Part shown: positions 32,207 to 42,961 of the stretch, one piece after another | How the letters are laid out: each line of letters begins with the position of its first letter | Position numbering within the stretch: position 1 is the first letter of the stretch | From: Gracilaria domingensis | Lineage: Eukaryota; Rhodophyta; Florideophyceae; Gracilariales; Gracilariaceae | Assembly (NCBI GenBank): GCA_022539475.1 | Contig: VCMS01000109.1 | Location: 166,095-230,094, forward strand | Reading direction: 5' to 3' | Length of the DNA stretch: 64,000 nt | The notes under the pieces: generated by a model | The model's database searches: none | What the model saw: only the letters and a program-made list of their open reading frames with translations | What the model was told of the DNA's origin: nothing | Program-made: the position numbers and the translations under genes

Positions 32207-32404
32207 GCAATTTAGGCTAGATTACTAAGAGTAAGGATCGATTGGGTGTTCACTGCATCTGTACCAGTAAACGTTCACTTTGCCAGTGAACGCTCACTGC
32301 TCCTCTACCAGTGAACGTTGACTGTTTGAGTGAACTTTCACTCATCTCATCCCAGTGTACGTTCACTCATACAGTGAACTTTCACTCATGCAGTTAAAGC
32401 TAAC
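32207..32404. repeat. Block A: cluster of 14-bp palindromic AGTGAACxTTCACT motifs
   Basis: At least six near copies of the palindrome AGTGAACGTTCACT lie about 20-25 bp apart. The whole block, with its left flank (GGCTAGATT...GAGTAAGGAT), recurs at 35,262-35,470. Regular spacing of a dyad motif suggests protein-binding sites. Confidence 0.7.
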
Positions 32405-33354
32405 TGTAGTGCAAGCACGGGAACGGGAACCACGCACAGGACGTTCGAGATCCTGCTCCCTGTTGGGATAAAAGCTCTGCTGCAGAGCCTCTGTTGCCAC
32501 CGAGAACCTGGGTGTAAGGCAAGTACTGGGCTGAGTTACAACCTACAGAGGTGAAATAGAGAAGCCAGAGAGGTAAGGAAACCCCAGAAAGAATGCGAAA
32601 CTCGAGAGAGTGGACTGTAGACTTGGGGAGGACGCGTAGCCCGAAAAAGGAAAGGGAAAGAAAAGATAAAGAGAGAAGGGAGTCGAGAGCCTTGCGCAGG
32701 CCAGCAACAGGCCCGAAAGACGGGGAAGAAGAAAAGAGAAACAACAAAAGAACCCAATATTGGGGCGGTAATTTGTCCTGAAAACGGGAATAAGAAACAA
32801 ACAAAAGGTCAACCCTCACTGGGTATTCAGAAATCCTAAGGCTTTCCAACCGAAGTTTGCGCACTGATACTACTTGTGGTGACCCTCGGTGGGGAGTTGT
32901 GCACCGGCAAGAGCAGCGACGACAAGGGCCTACACTCAAGAGATGAGTCTCAAGTGTTCCCACTCCCGAGTGGCAGTTCTCGAAGGCGAGACTTTGTTGA
33001 CTTTACTAAGTGCTCGCGACGGCGAGGTCGCGGTCACCTAAGTACGTCTAATCACACATTAAACTAACAGTATTAACAAAAGTAGTGCACACCTTATGAG
33101 GTCCATACACGTGGATCACACACTGTGAGGGTACCTCATGGTACAACGCAGCCAAGCATACTACAGACTTCCCAGGTGTTCCACCCCAGGCAATGGTGTC
33201 AGAACCCAGTCCACCTAGGAAAGATCAGGTAAAAGCAGCGTTCATTCCTCTCATGAAGGGATCATATCCATGACTTTCCCACACCTTCATCACCCAGGTA
33301 CGAATCCTTGAAGGAGTTAACAAAAGCCAAGAGCCCCAAAGGGTTTGCTCGACA
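32405..33354 (+). mobile_element. Solo LTR, 950 bp, with 5-bp target duplication CTAAC
   Basis: It starts TGTAGTGCAAGC and ends TTGCTCGACA, the TG...CA form. CTAAC stands on both sides (32,400-32,404 and 33,355-33,359). The paralogous block at 35.26-35.54 kb runs through this point without the insert (reading CAGCTAACGCTAACCGCATG), which shows an empty site. No internal coding region is present, so it is a solo LTR left by recombination. It is not the same family as the other LTRs here. A polarity cannot be fixed, so + is nominal. Confidence 0.75.
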
Positions 33355-33442
33355 CTAACCGCATGAGAGATAATTAATAATCTACAGTGTGGTATATGTG
33401 CGCAGAACTTTAGAGCCAAGTATTGATGGTTCATCGGCAAAA

Positions 33443-34266
33443 TGTAGAGCAAAACGGCCTGGAGAGGAATGCACTGAGGTGCTTTTCATATTTCGTTGAT
33501 CCGTTACCGGCTTCGACACCTTATGTTATCAGAGGCTACTGTGGTAATGGCCCCATTTCGGGGTATGCATAGGATGGGTAGTGCTTCTGCACACGTGTGC
33601 GGAGTTTGCGCGATGCCGGGTGCGGCGTGCCAAGCCTACCACGGTTTCACACCTGTAGAGTGTTGGCTGGCAGCGCCGGATAGTTGGATATTCTAGTTGA
33701 TATTTTTAAGTGCCGTACATAGGTGGCGGCACTTGCCGCCACTGTGCGCGAAATAACCCTCAAGGAGGCTTCGGGTTCTGACTTTCTTGCCGCTTGCGAA
33801 CGGTCTTCGTCCCTAACTGGGCAAACCAGCCGCAACCCTCGGGTAGTCATCCCATCTCTACCACTGAGGAGTCCTAGACCGTCGTTGCGGCATCTTCTAT
33901 ATTGTTCTATCGTTATTATTTCTGTCACACAGGTCTTATTACTCTGCCTTTTTATACAGGTTTGGCCCATATTGTCTGGGAATACTTTCTGATCTCGCCA
34001 GTCAGCGCACCGCTACGCGGCTCGTTTGTTGTTCTTTTTGCCCAACACCGTTTTCCTAGATATCTCCACTCGCTGTGGCACGCCAGAACATCCGGATACC
34101 TGCGCCGATTCTTCCCCTTTACCCCCTACTGCACGCCCAGATCGGGGCCACCCAGACTTACACCCGGCATTGCGCTGGCGCCATCGGAGGGTTCTACTGC
34201 TGTCCCTACCCCTATATAGAGCAGGGCTTGAACAATCTGTCAGTGCTTTTCCGTGACGCGGCTGTA
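33443..34266 (-). repeat. LTR copy, inverted, flush against the next LTR
   Basis: Reverse-oriented member of the LTR family at 51,869-52,725. It starts with TGTAGAGCAAAACG and lacks about 30 bp at its inner end. It meets 34,267 head to head without a spacer. It is more diverged than the other three copies. Confidence 0.75.
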
Positions 34267-35123
34267 TGTGGTGCAGACCCTCGACGGGAAACAACAAGCC
34301 GCGTCGCGGACGAGCACCTCAGGGTGTTCAGGCCCTGCTCCCTGTGAAGGGCAGTCGAGCGGCAGAACCCTCCGATAGGGCCAACACGAGCCGGGTGTAA
34401 ATCCGGGTGGCCCCGATCTGGGCGTGCAGTCGGAGGTAGAAGGGGGTAGAATCGGCGTAGGTATCCGGGTGGTTCCGGCGAGCCACAGCGAGTGGAGGTA
34501 TCCAGCCCAACGGCAATGGACTACAAAAGATCAGCAAACGAGCCGCACTGCGGAGCACTGACTCGCGATAAGCGGGAAAACTCCCGAAACGAATGGGACA
34601 AACCTACAATGTAGGGCAGAGTAGCGAAAGCCGTAAGACGGAAATGAAAACAATAAAATAGATAAGAAAAGTGCCGTGACGACGGATTAGTACTCCTCAG
34701 GGACGGAGGTTGGTTGATCAGCCCGGAATTGCGGCGGTGTTCCCCAGGGTGGGGCTTGTGACCATGCGCAAGCGGCAAGAAGATCAGAGCCAAAGGCCTC
34801 GTTGAGGTTTACTTCCCGTACAGTGGCGGCAAGTGCCGCCACTTATATACGGCACTTGAAAATATCCATTAAAATATCTAACTATCCGGCGATGCCGGCC
34901 AATACACTACAGGTGTGCACCCGTGGCAGGTTTGCCACGGCACACCCGCTATCGGCCCAACGTGGCACACGTGTGTAGAAATACTACCCTTCCTAGGCAT
35001 ACCCCAAAATAGGGCCACTATCACAGTAGCCTCTCATAACCTGAGGTGTCGAAGCCGGTAACGGATCAACAAGCTATGAAAAGCACCTCGGTGCATCCCC
35101 ACGAAAGGGCGTTTTGCTCCACA
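34267..35123 (+). repeat. LTR copy, direct, 857 bp
   Basis: Same length and ends (TGTGGTGC...GCTCCACA) as the left LTR of the 51.9-63.6 kb element. No internal domain follows on its right and no obvious target duplication flanks the pair. In element terms the Gypsy coding sense would be on the minus strand. Confidence 0.8.
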
Positions 35124-35261
35124 CTGTACTGTTCCCGCACCCGGGTTTGCACCACACTAACTCGTTAACGAAATATGAAGAGGGTTTTTAGTAGACGTGC
35201 AGAGAGGATCATACTCATGATGAGTGGTGTAGTAAGATTGCTATACACAAAATGTTAAGGT

Positions 35262-35600
35262 TTAGCATCATATGGGCTAGATTCTTACGAGTAAGGATGG
35301 AATGAACGTTCACTGCATCTGTACTAGTGAACATTCACTTCTCGAGTGAAGGCTCACTGCTTCTTTACCAGTGAACGTTCACTGCGTGAGTGAACTTTCA
35401 CTTACGACATCTCAATGAACGTTTAGACAGTAAACATTCACTCATGCAGCTAACGCTAACCGCATGGGAGATAGTTAATTATATACAGTGAAGTATATGT
35501 GCGCAATAGTTTAGAGCCAAGGATTGGCGATCGATTTAAGTCCAGTGCACGTTCATTGGTTCACTTCTAGTGAACGCTCATCGGCGATGGGCTGGTGATC
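35262..35600. repeat. Block B: second cluster of AGTGAACxTTCACT motifs
   Basis: Repeats block A and its surroundings, including a sequence like the one at 33,360-33,430 (GCATGGGAGATAGTTAATTA...ATATGTGCGCA). Two further partial motifs lie at about 35,548-35,580. Block B is the uninterrupted version of the locus that is split by a solo LTR at 32.4-33.35 kb. Confidence 0.65.
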
Positions 35601-36163
35601 CTTCATCGAAACAGACCTAGTACCTCTTTATGCATCGATGCAAGTTTATGAACGCTCGTTGAATCCGTTCTGCTCATTGTTCATCGAGAGATATATGGAA
35701 AGATTTGGAAAACGAGTACCGTACTTCGTGGATGAACACGAACGTGTAGGGGGTGGAAAGAGCAGGAGGCCGCGATGGGCGACGGCTGTGAGGTGAAATT
35801 AAGCCGGGGGCCGCAGGGTAACCGGTTGTATGTAGGAAAGCACGAGCTGCGCATACGGGCCACCAGGCTGGCACTGCGCTGAGTTTTGGAGTGCGTGAGA
35901 TATATGTACCATTCCGGAGGTAAGAGTATGCTTTTCGATGATATCTAACAATGTAGCTTGAGAGGCGATGGAACTGCCGTTGATGAGACGTCGATCAAAA
36001 TATGCAGCGCACCAGTCAGGGCGGAGCACGAGAGCGATTGTGGAGCTCATGAGTGCACAGGTGGCCACGTTTGTTGTGCTCGTGCAGCGCGACTGAGGCC
36101 GCGGAGGCTCACCCGCTGGTCCTGAATTCTGCCGCACCAGCATGCCATGAGCTTCGGAGAGAG
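35601..36163. other. Spacer, nothing recognised
   Basis: No gene is supported. A 114-codon minus-strand frame overlaps here (36,143-35,799) but has no recognisable domain. Confidence 0.35.
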
Positions 36164-37102
36164 ATGGCGGGCCTGACAGTGATGGCCTTTTCCACCGTTG
36201 GCTACTCGTTCATGATCATTTTGACCCGACTTGCAGACAAGCGCTACAAGTTTTCTTCGGTTTTATCAGTTCAACTGCGTGGTGTCTTACATACCATCGT
36301 GGCTGGAGTGATGGCGATCGGCGTGTTCAGGGCGCCTCTGTCGTCATGGCGACTGCGACGAATGTTATTGTCTCGTGGCGCGATCGGCGCCTGCGGTATG
36401 CCTCTGTCTTTGCAATGCTCCCAGTCATATTACGGTGGAGAATGTCATGTCCATCTTTGATTTCACGCCGATTATCACCATGTTTGTGTCTCACATTGCG
36501 CTTGGTGAACATGCCACCATTGATGAAGCCATCAGTGCAATTATTAGCTTGTTGGTATTGTTCTCATCGGGCAGCCTGATCCATCGGCTCCTCAACTTCT
36601 TCCCATTTGCTCGTCTCATTTCTGGCGCTTTGCGGCTCTTCGTGTGCATCTATGGGATGCATCACGGTGCGTCGTATGGGAGCGAACGTTCATTTCAGGG
36701 TGAGTATATTTCTTCCTGAGCACATGCTGCATACTAGGAAGCTCTGTGGTCGGACGAAAACAGGCCATAGCTGATGCATTTACAAACTCAACTGGCAGGA
36801 ACATCATCACTCTTGCGTCTGTGTTTGAATTTATTGGACAGTTCTGTCTCACCAAAGGCCTTCAAATTTGCGAAGCAGGACCGGGAACAATCGTGAGAAA
36901 CATTGTTGCCGCTGCTGTGTATATCGTGGCCATATTTATTCTTGGCGAGACACCAGGCACGGTTCGATTACTTGCACACAACCTCGTTGTTCTTTCTGCA
37001 ATACATGTAAAAGGCGCACTTTTGATGTTAGAATCACTTCTTGCAGCTTGCCACCAAATTGTTGTGGTTTCTCGATGGAGAGTAGGTCACTGCAATGCGT
37101 GA
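36164..37102 (+). pseudogene. DMT/EamA-type membrane transporter relic
   Basis: The layout of a 10-helix drug/metabolite transporter is visible in pieces. A first helix has FSTVGYSFMIILTR. A break lies near 36,420. A second piece has SIFDFTPIITMFVSHIALGEHAT, matching the end of the first EamA repeat. Stops follow near 36,717. A third piece has FIGQFCLTKGLQICEAGPGTIVRNIV...FILGETPGTV, matching the second repeat. Middle helices are poorly kept. Substrate cannot be told. At least one frameshift and one stop make it nonfunctional. Confidence 0.65.
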
Positions 37103-37712
37103 ACTTCATCACATCGGCAAAGCTAGAGGCTATAAGAGCGGACACGCCAGGTCCCGTCACGCGTCCCGCGCGTGACACAACCAGCTTCGACCGCATGTTG
37201 TCACGTTGACTGCCTTGCACCCCCATCTTCTGCAACAAGTCATCGTCAATACTCTTCGAGCGAAGAAGAACAATGTGCTCGAGCTGTTCGAAGATGGCCA
37301 TCGCAGCAAGCATGTCGTCAGCATCAAAGACAACGGCCTCCAAATGCAGCACGCCGGGAAGCAGATGAGCCTCCACGCAGGTGCGCTGTACTTCAGGGTG
37401 TGTATCCATATACGGCCAGTTCTTGAGGTGCAGAGCTCTCAAATTGGGAAACTTCCGCCGCAAAACGCTAACCTCACCCTCCGTGGGCGGCGTCTCCCGC
37501 GGCTTTCCGCTGCGATACATGGCAGACAAATCTAGCGCCGTGGTGGCATGCGATATTTGTCGCGCCACCTCTTGCCATTGCCTGCACCCGCGAAAGGCCG
37601 TAAGCACGTTCTTCAGCCCCGCGTATCTGAGAACGAGCTGCAGCCTATTCTCGTCCGGCGCTGCGCTTGCGCGATGGCCCGCGCGGGAGAGAGAGAACGG
37701 GAGAAGAGCAGC
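36936..37712 (-). CDS. F-box-like / leucine-rich protein, no proper start
   Basis: The minus-strand frame is open from 37,712, although the first in-frame ATG-type start is unclear (GTG at 37,607). It reads RLQLVLRYAGLKNVLTAFRG and then a CRQWQEVA stretch, which fits the F-box pattern, and then LRALHLKNWPY of leucine-rich-repeat type. F-box proteins recruit substrates to SCF ubiquitin ligases. The 3' 170 bp run antisense to the transporter relic, so the true end is probably earlier. The 5' end is lost or in another exon. Confidence 0.4.
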   Translation of the reverse strand, partial: AALLPFSLSRAGHRASAAPDENRLQLVLRYAGLKNVLTAFRGCRQWQEVARQISHATTALDLSAMYRSGKPRETPPTEGEVSVLRRKFPNLRALHLKNWPYMDTHPEVQRTCVEAHLLPGVLHLEAVVFDADDMLAAMAIFEQLEHIVLLRSKSIDDDLLQKMGVQGSQRDNMRSKLVVSRAGRVTGPGVSALIASSFADVMKFTHCSDLLSIEKPQQFGGKLQEVILTSKVRLLHVLQKEQRGCVQVIEPCLVSRQE

Positions 37713-38152
37713 TTATGAGAAGGATATGAGCGTTACGTTGCCGAAGGACCTGCGCAAGGCGGAAAAATGCTAACGCATTGCGCTGCGGCTGGGCAACGAC
37801 AGCAGCGACCTGCAGACGCGAGCTGCTGCTAGAGCACCTCAAGGGCGGCAAGCCCGTGAAGGAGGTGGGAGGCTCACGTAAAAAGCGGGCCACCATGAAG
37901 CTGCGTTCGAAGAACTGAGTGCGGCGGACGAGCAAGAGGCAAATGAAACAAACTAGACGGAGGGAGACAAAATCGCGTATGCGAGAGCGGCTGCGCCGAT
38001 ACGAGATCTCTCATTGCAGTACCGAGAAGCTTCTCGCTACTGCACTGTGAGCATCTCGCTGGCCAGCAAGACTCTCACTAATTCTAGCAAAATCCTGCTG
38101 GCCAGTGTGATCAAAATCTTTCTCGCACGGGGCATGGGGCTCCGTGCAGCTA

Positions 38153-40145
38153 CAGAGGAGTATTCCCGTTACGGTGCACCCCTAGTTCAGTGCATTAGCG
38201 ATATGGTGCACCCCTTGACAGCCCATTTCAAAGCGGCATACGTGTACACGTACGACCTACGACTAGGTGCTTTTTCCCAACATCAGCCCCGGTAATCTCT
38301 CCTCGCACATCGAGACTTCCCCCCAATCCGCTCCATAGTCTTGAGACATGTTGTCCATGAAGCGCGCTCAGCTCTCACAGAGCCAGCGCATTCAGATCGC
38401 GCAAGATCTGCTCAATGGAGCAAACGTTCCGCAATGCGTTCGAAAGTACAGCGTCAGTAGACGCACTGTGTTCAAGAAATGCGCCGCTGACCTCGTTTCC
38501 AACCCTCCGACGCGACACAACATGAACTATTGTCGCCGTCGGGCGCCTCGATTTATAAAAGTGGAAGCAGAGCTTCTTAACTTTTTACGAGCAGCAAGGC
38601 AGGCCAAGTTACCAATCACCACTGATGTGATAAAGGTCAAAGCTGAACAGCTGAGAGACAAGCTACTTCAGAGCATGACGGATCAGGAGAAAACCATCTA
38701 TGAAACCTTTAAGGCATCTGATAACTGGGCATTTCGGTTCACTAGAAGGCATGGAATGAAGTCCGTTCTGCTACATGGGCAAGCTGGAAGTGTGAATGTT
38801 ACAGAAGTGGCCTCAGAAATAAGCGCACTACGCCAAACGCTTGCCAAGTATGATCCAAACAATATTTATAACGTTGACGAGACAGGCTTATTCTTTCGCC
38901 TTCTGCCTCGTAAGACCTACATCACTCTGTACGAGGATAGGAAAACAGTTCGTGGAACTAAGAATATGAAAGCAAAGGACCGACTGACTGCTTATGTTTG
39001 CACAAATGCTACCGGCACTGAAAAGCTAACGATGGCCGTCATTGGTAGTGCCAAAAATCCTCGTTGCTTCCGTGGGAGGCCTCCTCTGTTCCCTTACTTT
39101 CAACAGAAATCCGCCTGGTCTGATGCCGCTACTTTTCGAAAATGGTTCCTTGCTGTTTTTCTTCCCTATATAAGGCGAAGAAAGTCGCAAAAAGTGGTGC
39201 TTTTGATGGATAATTGTTCTGCACACTCCGATATTGTTGACCCTTTGGAGCAGGTTAAAATTGTATGCTTGCCGCAGAACTGTACAGCAGTTCATCAACC
39301 GATGGACTGCGGTGTAATCACGGCTTTCAAAGTACGCTATCACTATATTCTGTTGAACGAAATAATTCTCTCTTTTGAGGATAGAGAGCATCGTCGTGAA
39401 GCTGATCGTACCATGCGTGCTGGAACCAGAGGTATTTCAGAAGGTTACGAGCCTCATGTTTTGGATGCTATTGAGATGATAATTCAAGCGTGGAACAAAA
39501 TCTCTGACAGGACTGTAGCACGTTGTTGGGTGAAAGCGGACATTTTGCCAATGAATTATAAAACTGAGTTGGTTCAGGAGCATGGAAAGTTTAGTTTGGA
39601 ATACACGGAAGAGCACAGGAAAGAGGTAGAGCAGATATGCAGTTTATTCAATGAACTGAAAATTGTTGCGCGTGCCGAACATGATGCTGTTGCTACAGTG
39701 TTTGACGATTTATATGACGATGAAGTCGAGGCCTGGATTGATATTGAAGATAATGAGGAAGTTAGAGCTGGTATGGTGGATGAATTTATTGAGAACGTAA
39801 CCGTTGATGTGGGTAATGATGATTTGGAAGAACGTGGAGACAATTCTTATGCTAAAGAGAAATTTGTTCCATCACCTCTGCCAGAATGTGGCGTGATTGC
39901 TTCGATATTCAAAGACGTGGAGAATGTGGCACAGGATTCGGGTCTGGATAATGTGTGTTGTTTATTAAAGCGTGCGAAGCGCTCCATGTTGGAGGCTCGA
40001 CGCGAGCAAGTCCGCAAACGCCAGCGTCAGACGCTGGTTTCAGAATTCTTCCAGTAAACGTTCTCTACTCTATATGATTCACTACCACTATAGTGCACTT
40101 TGATTCTGTTCTACACAGGGGTGCACTGTATAGGGGGGTTTACTG
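38153..40145 (+). mobile_element. pogo/Tigger-type DNA transposon, 1,993 bp, with TA target duplications
   Basis: The ends read CAG... on both sides, flanked by TA (38,151-38,152 and 40,146-40,147), the target site duplicated by this superfamily. Both ends carry a GTGCACCCCT word in the same place and a second related GTGCAC word further in. The terminal repeats are imperfect in the outer 15 bp. The transposase between them is intact. Confidence 0.75.
38348..40057 (+). CDS. pogo-family transposase (CENP-B-like HTH plus DDE domain), intact
   Basis: 569 residues without interruption. Residues 1-145 form two helix-turn-helix units of CENP-B/pogo type (LSQSQRIQIAQDLL, then a second basic unit ending FTRRHGMK). 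The catalytic domain has D177 in NVDETG, D288 in LLMDNCSAH and D320 in QPMDCGVI. This gives a DDxD spacing (31 residues between the last two) usual for pogo. An acidic C-terminus follows, ending with a basic QTLVSEFFQ tail. The enzyme would cut and paste its own element at TA sites. All catalytic residues are present, so the element may be active or recently so. Confidence 0.9.
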   Translation: MLSMKRAQLSQSQRIQIAQDLLNGANVPQCVRKYSVSRRTVFKKCAADLVSNPPTRHNMNYCRRRAPRFIKVEAELLNFLRAARQAKLPITTDVIKVKAEQLRDKLLQSMTDQEKTIYETFKASDNWAFRFTRRHGMKSVLLHGQAGSVNVTEVASEISALRQTLAKYDPNNIYNVDETGLFFRLLPRKTYITLYEDRKTVRGTKNMKAKDRLTAYVCTNATGTEKLTMAVIGSAKNPRCFRGRPPLFPYFQQKSAWSDAATFRKWFLAVFLPYIRRRKSQKVVLLMDNCSAHSDIVDPLEQVKIVCLPQNCTAVHQPMDCGVITAFKVRYHYILLNEIILSFEDREHRREADRTMRAGTRGISEGYEPHVLDAIEMIIQAWNKISDRTVARCWVKADILPMNYKTELVQEHGKFSLEYTEEHRKEVEQICSLFNELKIVARAEHDAVATVFDDLYDDEVEAWIDIEDNEEVRAGMVDEFIENVTVDVGNDDLEERGDNSYAKEKFVPSPLPECGVIASIFKDVENVAQDSGLDNVCCLLKRAKRSMLEARREQVRKRQRQTLVSEFFQ

Positions 40146-40162
40146 TACCCATCTTACCGAAA

Positions 40163-40660
40163 ATGGAGTCCTACCAAGAACGTGTAGACAACCTATTTCT
40201 CAGTCAATCGCTCTACTCATATTCTGCTGATCTTCGCAAGAATGGTCTGGGATCATCAAAAAAACGTCTGTGGGACGTTTTAGGGGATCTTGCTACACGA
40301 TCCGTTCAGGGTTCTCCTTTGGAGTCCGAACTCAAGAAGCTGAAGAACCGTTCTGCGAAGGCAAATAGAATTACAATCGCGTTGCAGAAAAGCATCGGGT
40401 TCATTTGGATGTTTATTAAAGGATCAGAGTCGGACAACAAGGATGGCGAAAAGTTTGGAATGAAATTGTTTTGTGGGAAGGCGTCGGAGGTTATTGAGTT
40501 CACTCTTACGATTGACAGTGTTTTCCCAGATTGGCTTACTGGACTTCCCGTTCTTTCTGTTTTTACATTCATCGTCTGTGTTCTCGTTTTGCTAGTTAGG
40601 TGCACTAGAACACGATTATCGGACGAAATTAGTCAAAAAATCTGCAAAAATTGCGTATAG
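40163..40660 (+). CDS. Hypothetical protein with C-terminal membrane segment
   Basis: Starts at the ATG at 40,163 just outside the pogo right end; the frame open further upstream runs through the transposon terminus and is not counted. It has 165 residues. It is basic and helical in its first two thirds, then has one strong hydrophobic segment (about LPVLSVFTFIVCVLVLLV) followed by a short basic tail. This layout fits a tail-anchored protein. No homologue is recognised. Confidence 0.45.
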   Translation: MESYQERVDNLFLSQSLYSYSADLRKNGLGSSKKRLWDVLGDLATRSVQGSPLESELKKLKNRSAKANRITIALQKSIGFIWMFIKGSESDNKDGEKFGMKLFCGKASEVIEFTLTIDSVFPDWLTGLPVLSVFTFIVCVLVLLVRCTRTRLSDEISQKICKNCV

Positions 40661-40688
40661 GCCATCCTGGTCTTGCTTAAATTGAGTT

Positions 40689-41351
40689 TTAGGCACAGGC
40701 CCAGGCGCTGAGGGCGGTACTTCCTTCCCCCCCTTTGTTCTTCTGTTGTTTGCCTGGTGTGTTGACCTGGGCTACCTGAGGTGGTAACCGCTTCCCACTC
40801 GGTGTACGCGGGGGTTTCGGTATCTCCGCCATACGCACTCGTTTCCCTCCTGTCGTGGACGCCGCATTGGTATGCCCTGCTTTCTTACTGGGCACCTGCG
40901 GCGTGATGTTCTGAACGGTCTCACCCGAAGCCATGAAGTTCAAGCGCCAAGCATAGAAACCCATCTTGTTTAAGTCCGCAACGGTCTTCGGAATGGAGTC
41001 TTCATCCGTACACTTAAAGGGATACGGGTACGGTGTATGGAGCTTCTTCGATACATCAGCTCGTCACATACCGACTATATCCTCTCCCGGCTTCCCTTCC
41101 AGTGTGTGACCATGCATTTCTCTTCGATAGTCTTTGCCGTCGCCGGCAGATTCGATGGCCACCACATCAGCCGTACCAATTGGGACCTTGCCCCCTCCAT
41201 TCCCTGCGATAAGAAGCGTCACTTTGTCCCCCGGCGCTGGTCTCGCTTTCCCCGGGTTAGAGCTCATACTCGTCTCCGGATTCTGTGCTTCCTTATTACT
41301 CTTCTTCCCTCCTTCTTTTTTCTTCTTCGCACTTCGAAGATTCGGCGCCAT
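40689..41351 (-). pseudogene. Hypothetical basic protein with one in-frame TGA
   Basis: From the ATG at 41,351 the frame reads a Lys-rich start, then a compact segment (PGDKVTLLIAGNGGGKVPIG ... MHGHTLEGKPG). A TGA lies at 41,064-41,066. The same frame then continues through a well-formed stretch (PYPYPFKCTDEDSIPKTVAD, then LNKMGFYAW) to a stop at 40,689. The continuity of frame and composition says this is one protein with one nonsense mutation. The middle is faintly like the accessory domain of some plant CACTA transposon proteins, but I do not claim this. Confidence 0.4.
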
Positions 41352-41740
41352 GGGGTTGAGAATTTTCCGCGGCTTTCGGGAGCGCCTCATCTGCCGGTTC
41401 CCCAACCCTCTTGGCTCCTTTATAGAGCGTGTTTGAATTTAGGTTCGTCAAACACGTATAAAGGTTGAATGCAGAACAAAGCGGTAATCGTATAATGCTC
41501 TGATCACGTCAGCAAACGGCGCACCCGCTCGGTTTGAACATAGTACACGCTTCGCTGTCGGTTGAAGTGTCGCAACCGTTCGTATCGCAGATTTGTAGTG
41601 CAGCTCGCGGAAATGCTCGCGTGAACATTCGCGTCACTTTGAAAGAGTGGTCCAGGCGGTTAGAGAGGGTGTAGAAGGCTTAGATGCGTACCAGACAGCA
41701 TGATCAACCCTCACGGTTTCCCCCCTGGTACCCTCCTGTG

Positions 41741-41880
41741 GTGGCCGGATGCGACGTGTTCAGAACGCGGTCTGGACCGCGGTCAGCCGAGTTTATAACC
41801 GAGATCATGGCCATGATCTCGGCTATAAACTCGGCTGACCGCGGTCCAGACCGCGTTCTGAACACGTCGCATCCGGCCAC
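41741..41880. repeat. 140-bp palindrome, 70-bp arms, one mismatch, no spacer
   Basis: Positions 41,741-41,810 and 41,811-41,880 are reverse complements with one mismatch (GGTTATAAAC versus the complement of GGCTATAAAC). A weaker symmetry continues for about 25 bp on each side. Such a DNA would extrude as a cruciform. It may be a foldback transposon or the result of an inverted duplication. Confidence 0.9.
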
Positions 41881-42961
41881 CCCGCCACCATACGGGGGTG
41901 GGAAAGCAGGTTGTAGGGTACAACGTAGAGCTGAGTAGCGCTACGCAGAGCATATTTGTCGTTTCACATCGCAGTTTATACGTATCTACACAGATGCAAG
42001 AAACAATTTCGCGTGGATTTAGTTTATTCGATGTTGAGTTTGAATGCAGAAGAGCAGAGCCATTCGAGAATGAGGGTAGTGATGGCAGCACCAATCGCAA
42101 TTTTACGGGTATTATGATCATGGCTGTTTGTCGTGAAAGCAATCTCAGAAGGACCCTCATCACGTTCAGTGGCGGGCGGCGACTGTACAGATCGTGTCAT
42201 TGACGTGTTCTGCTCTTGGTGTGGGTGCTAAGAAGCGTGTTGGCGCTGCATCATCAACACGTTGTGAGCCAGAAAGTGCAATCCATGCAATATGCGCTAG
42301 CTCGTATCAAACTAAGCCCCTGAGACAGATATCCAGCCCGGCGGTGGGTGTGTAGCGCAGTCATTAGGCATACCGAGATCAGCCGCTGCGGCCACGCCCT
42401 ACAAGAAATTTTTTCATTTTTGTGAGCGCAAATGGAGTTCATCTTTCGTGGTGTTTAGCCTCCAAATGCACTCCGCCTGTACGCCTTCCGCGTTCCAATG
42501 TGATACGCTTGGAAGGGCATTTTATTTTTTTAATAGTTTATTTCATTATTGTGAGTGCGCGTGGAGTGCAAACTGAGATCGTAGGGGGCGAAGTGCGGAC
42601 AATGTGGGCGCAGATGGAGTGCAACATATATCGCGTGCACTCCAAGTGCGCTCCATGTGCTTAGCGGGCGTCCTCCAATGTGACACCCCGAAATTAAGTT
42701 GCAATCGCACATTGATCGCACTCAATGCACAATACGCTTGGCATCCATGGATCATCCATTGGTGCCATACAACCTCAAATTGCACTCCCCTTTTTCCAAA
42801 AATTTCTCATAGGGACGACGGCTGCAGTCGTCAAGGCAGCGCTATTATGGGTGTTTGCGCCTTGCGACGGTCGCTTTCATTACGTCAAAGGCGCGGCAGA
42901 CGCCTGGCGAAAAGGAATGTGAGCGCTGTAAAACGTCATGCTCGTTACTACATTGGTGTTA
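41881..42961. other. Spacer with small dyads, left flank of element 3
   Basis: No supported gene. A GGAGTGCA ... TGCACTCC dyad lies near 42,617-42,645. A TGGCATCCATGG...CCATTGGTGCCA dyad lies near 42,740. The word GTGGAGTGCA and relatives repeat several times between 42,430 and 42,800. Element 3 starts near 42,962. Confidence 0.35.

Noticed and set aside
33902..34347. Open frames inside the LTR copies
   Set aside because: They recur in every LTR copy in shifting frames and are part of the repeat, not genes.
37645..37935. Short Lys/Leu-rich frames near 37.7-37.9 kb
   Set aside because: Frames on both strands are short and change frequently. A basic plus-strand stretch ends near 37,919 but cannot be tied to a gene.
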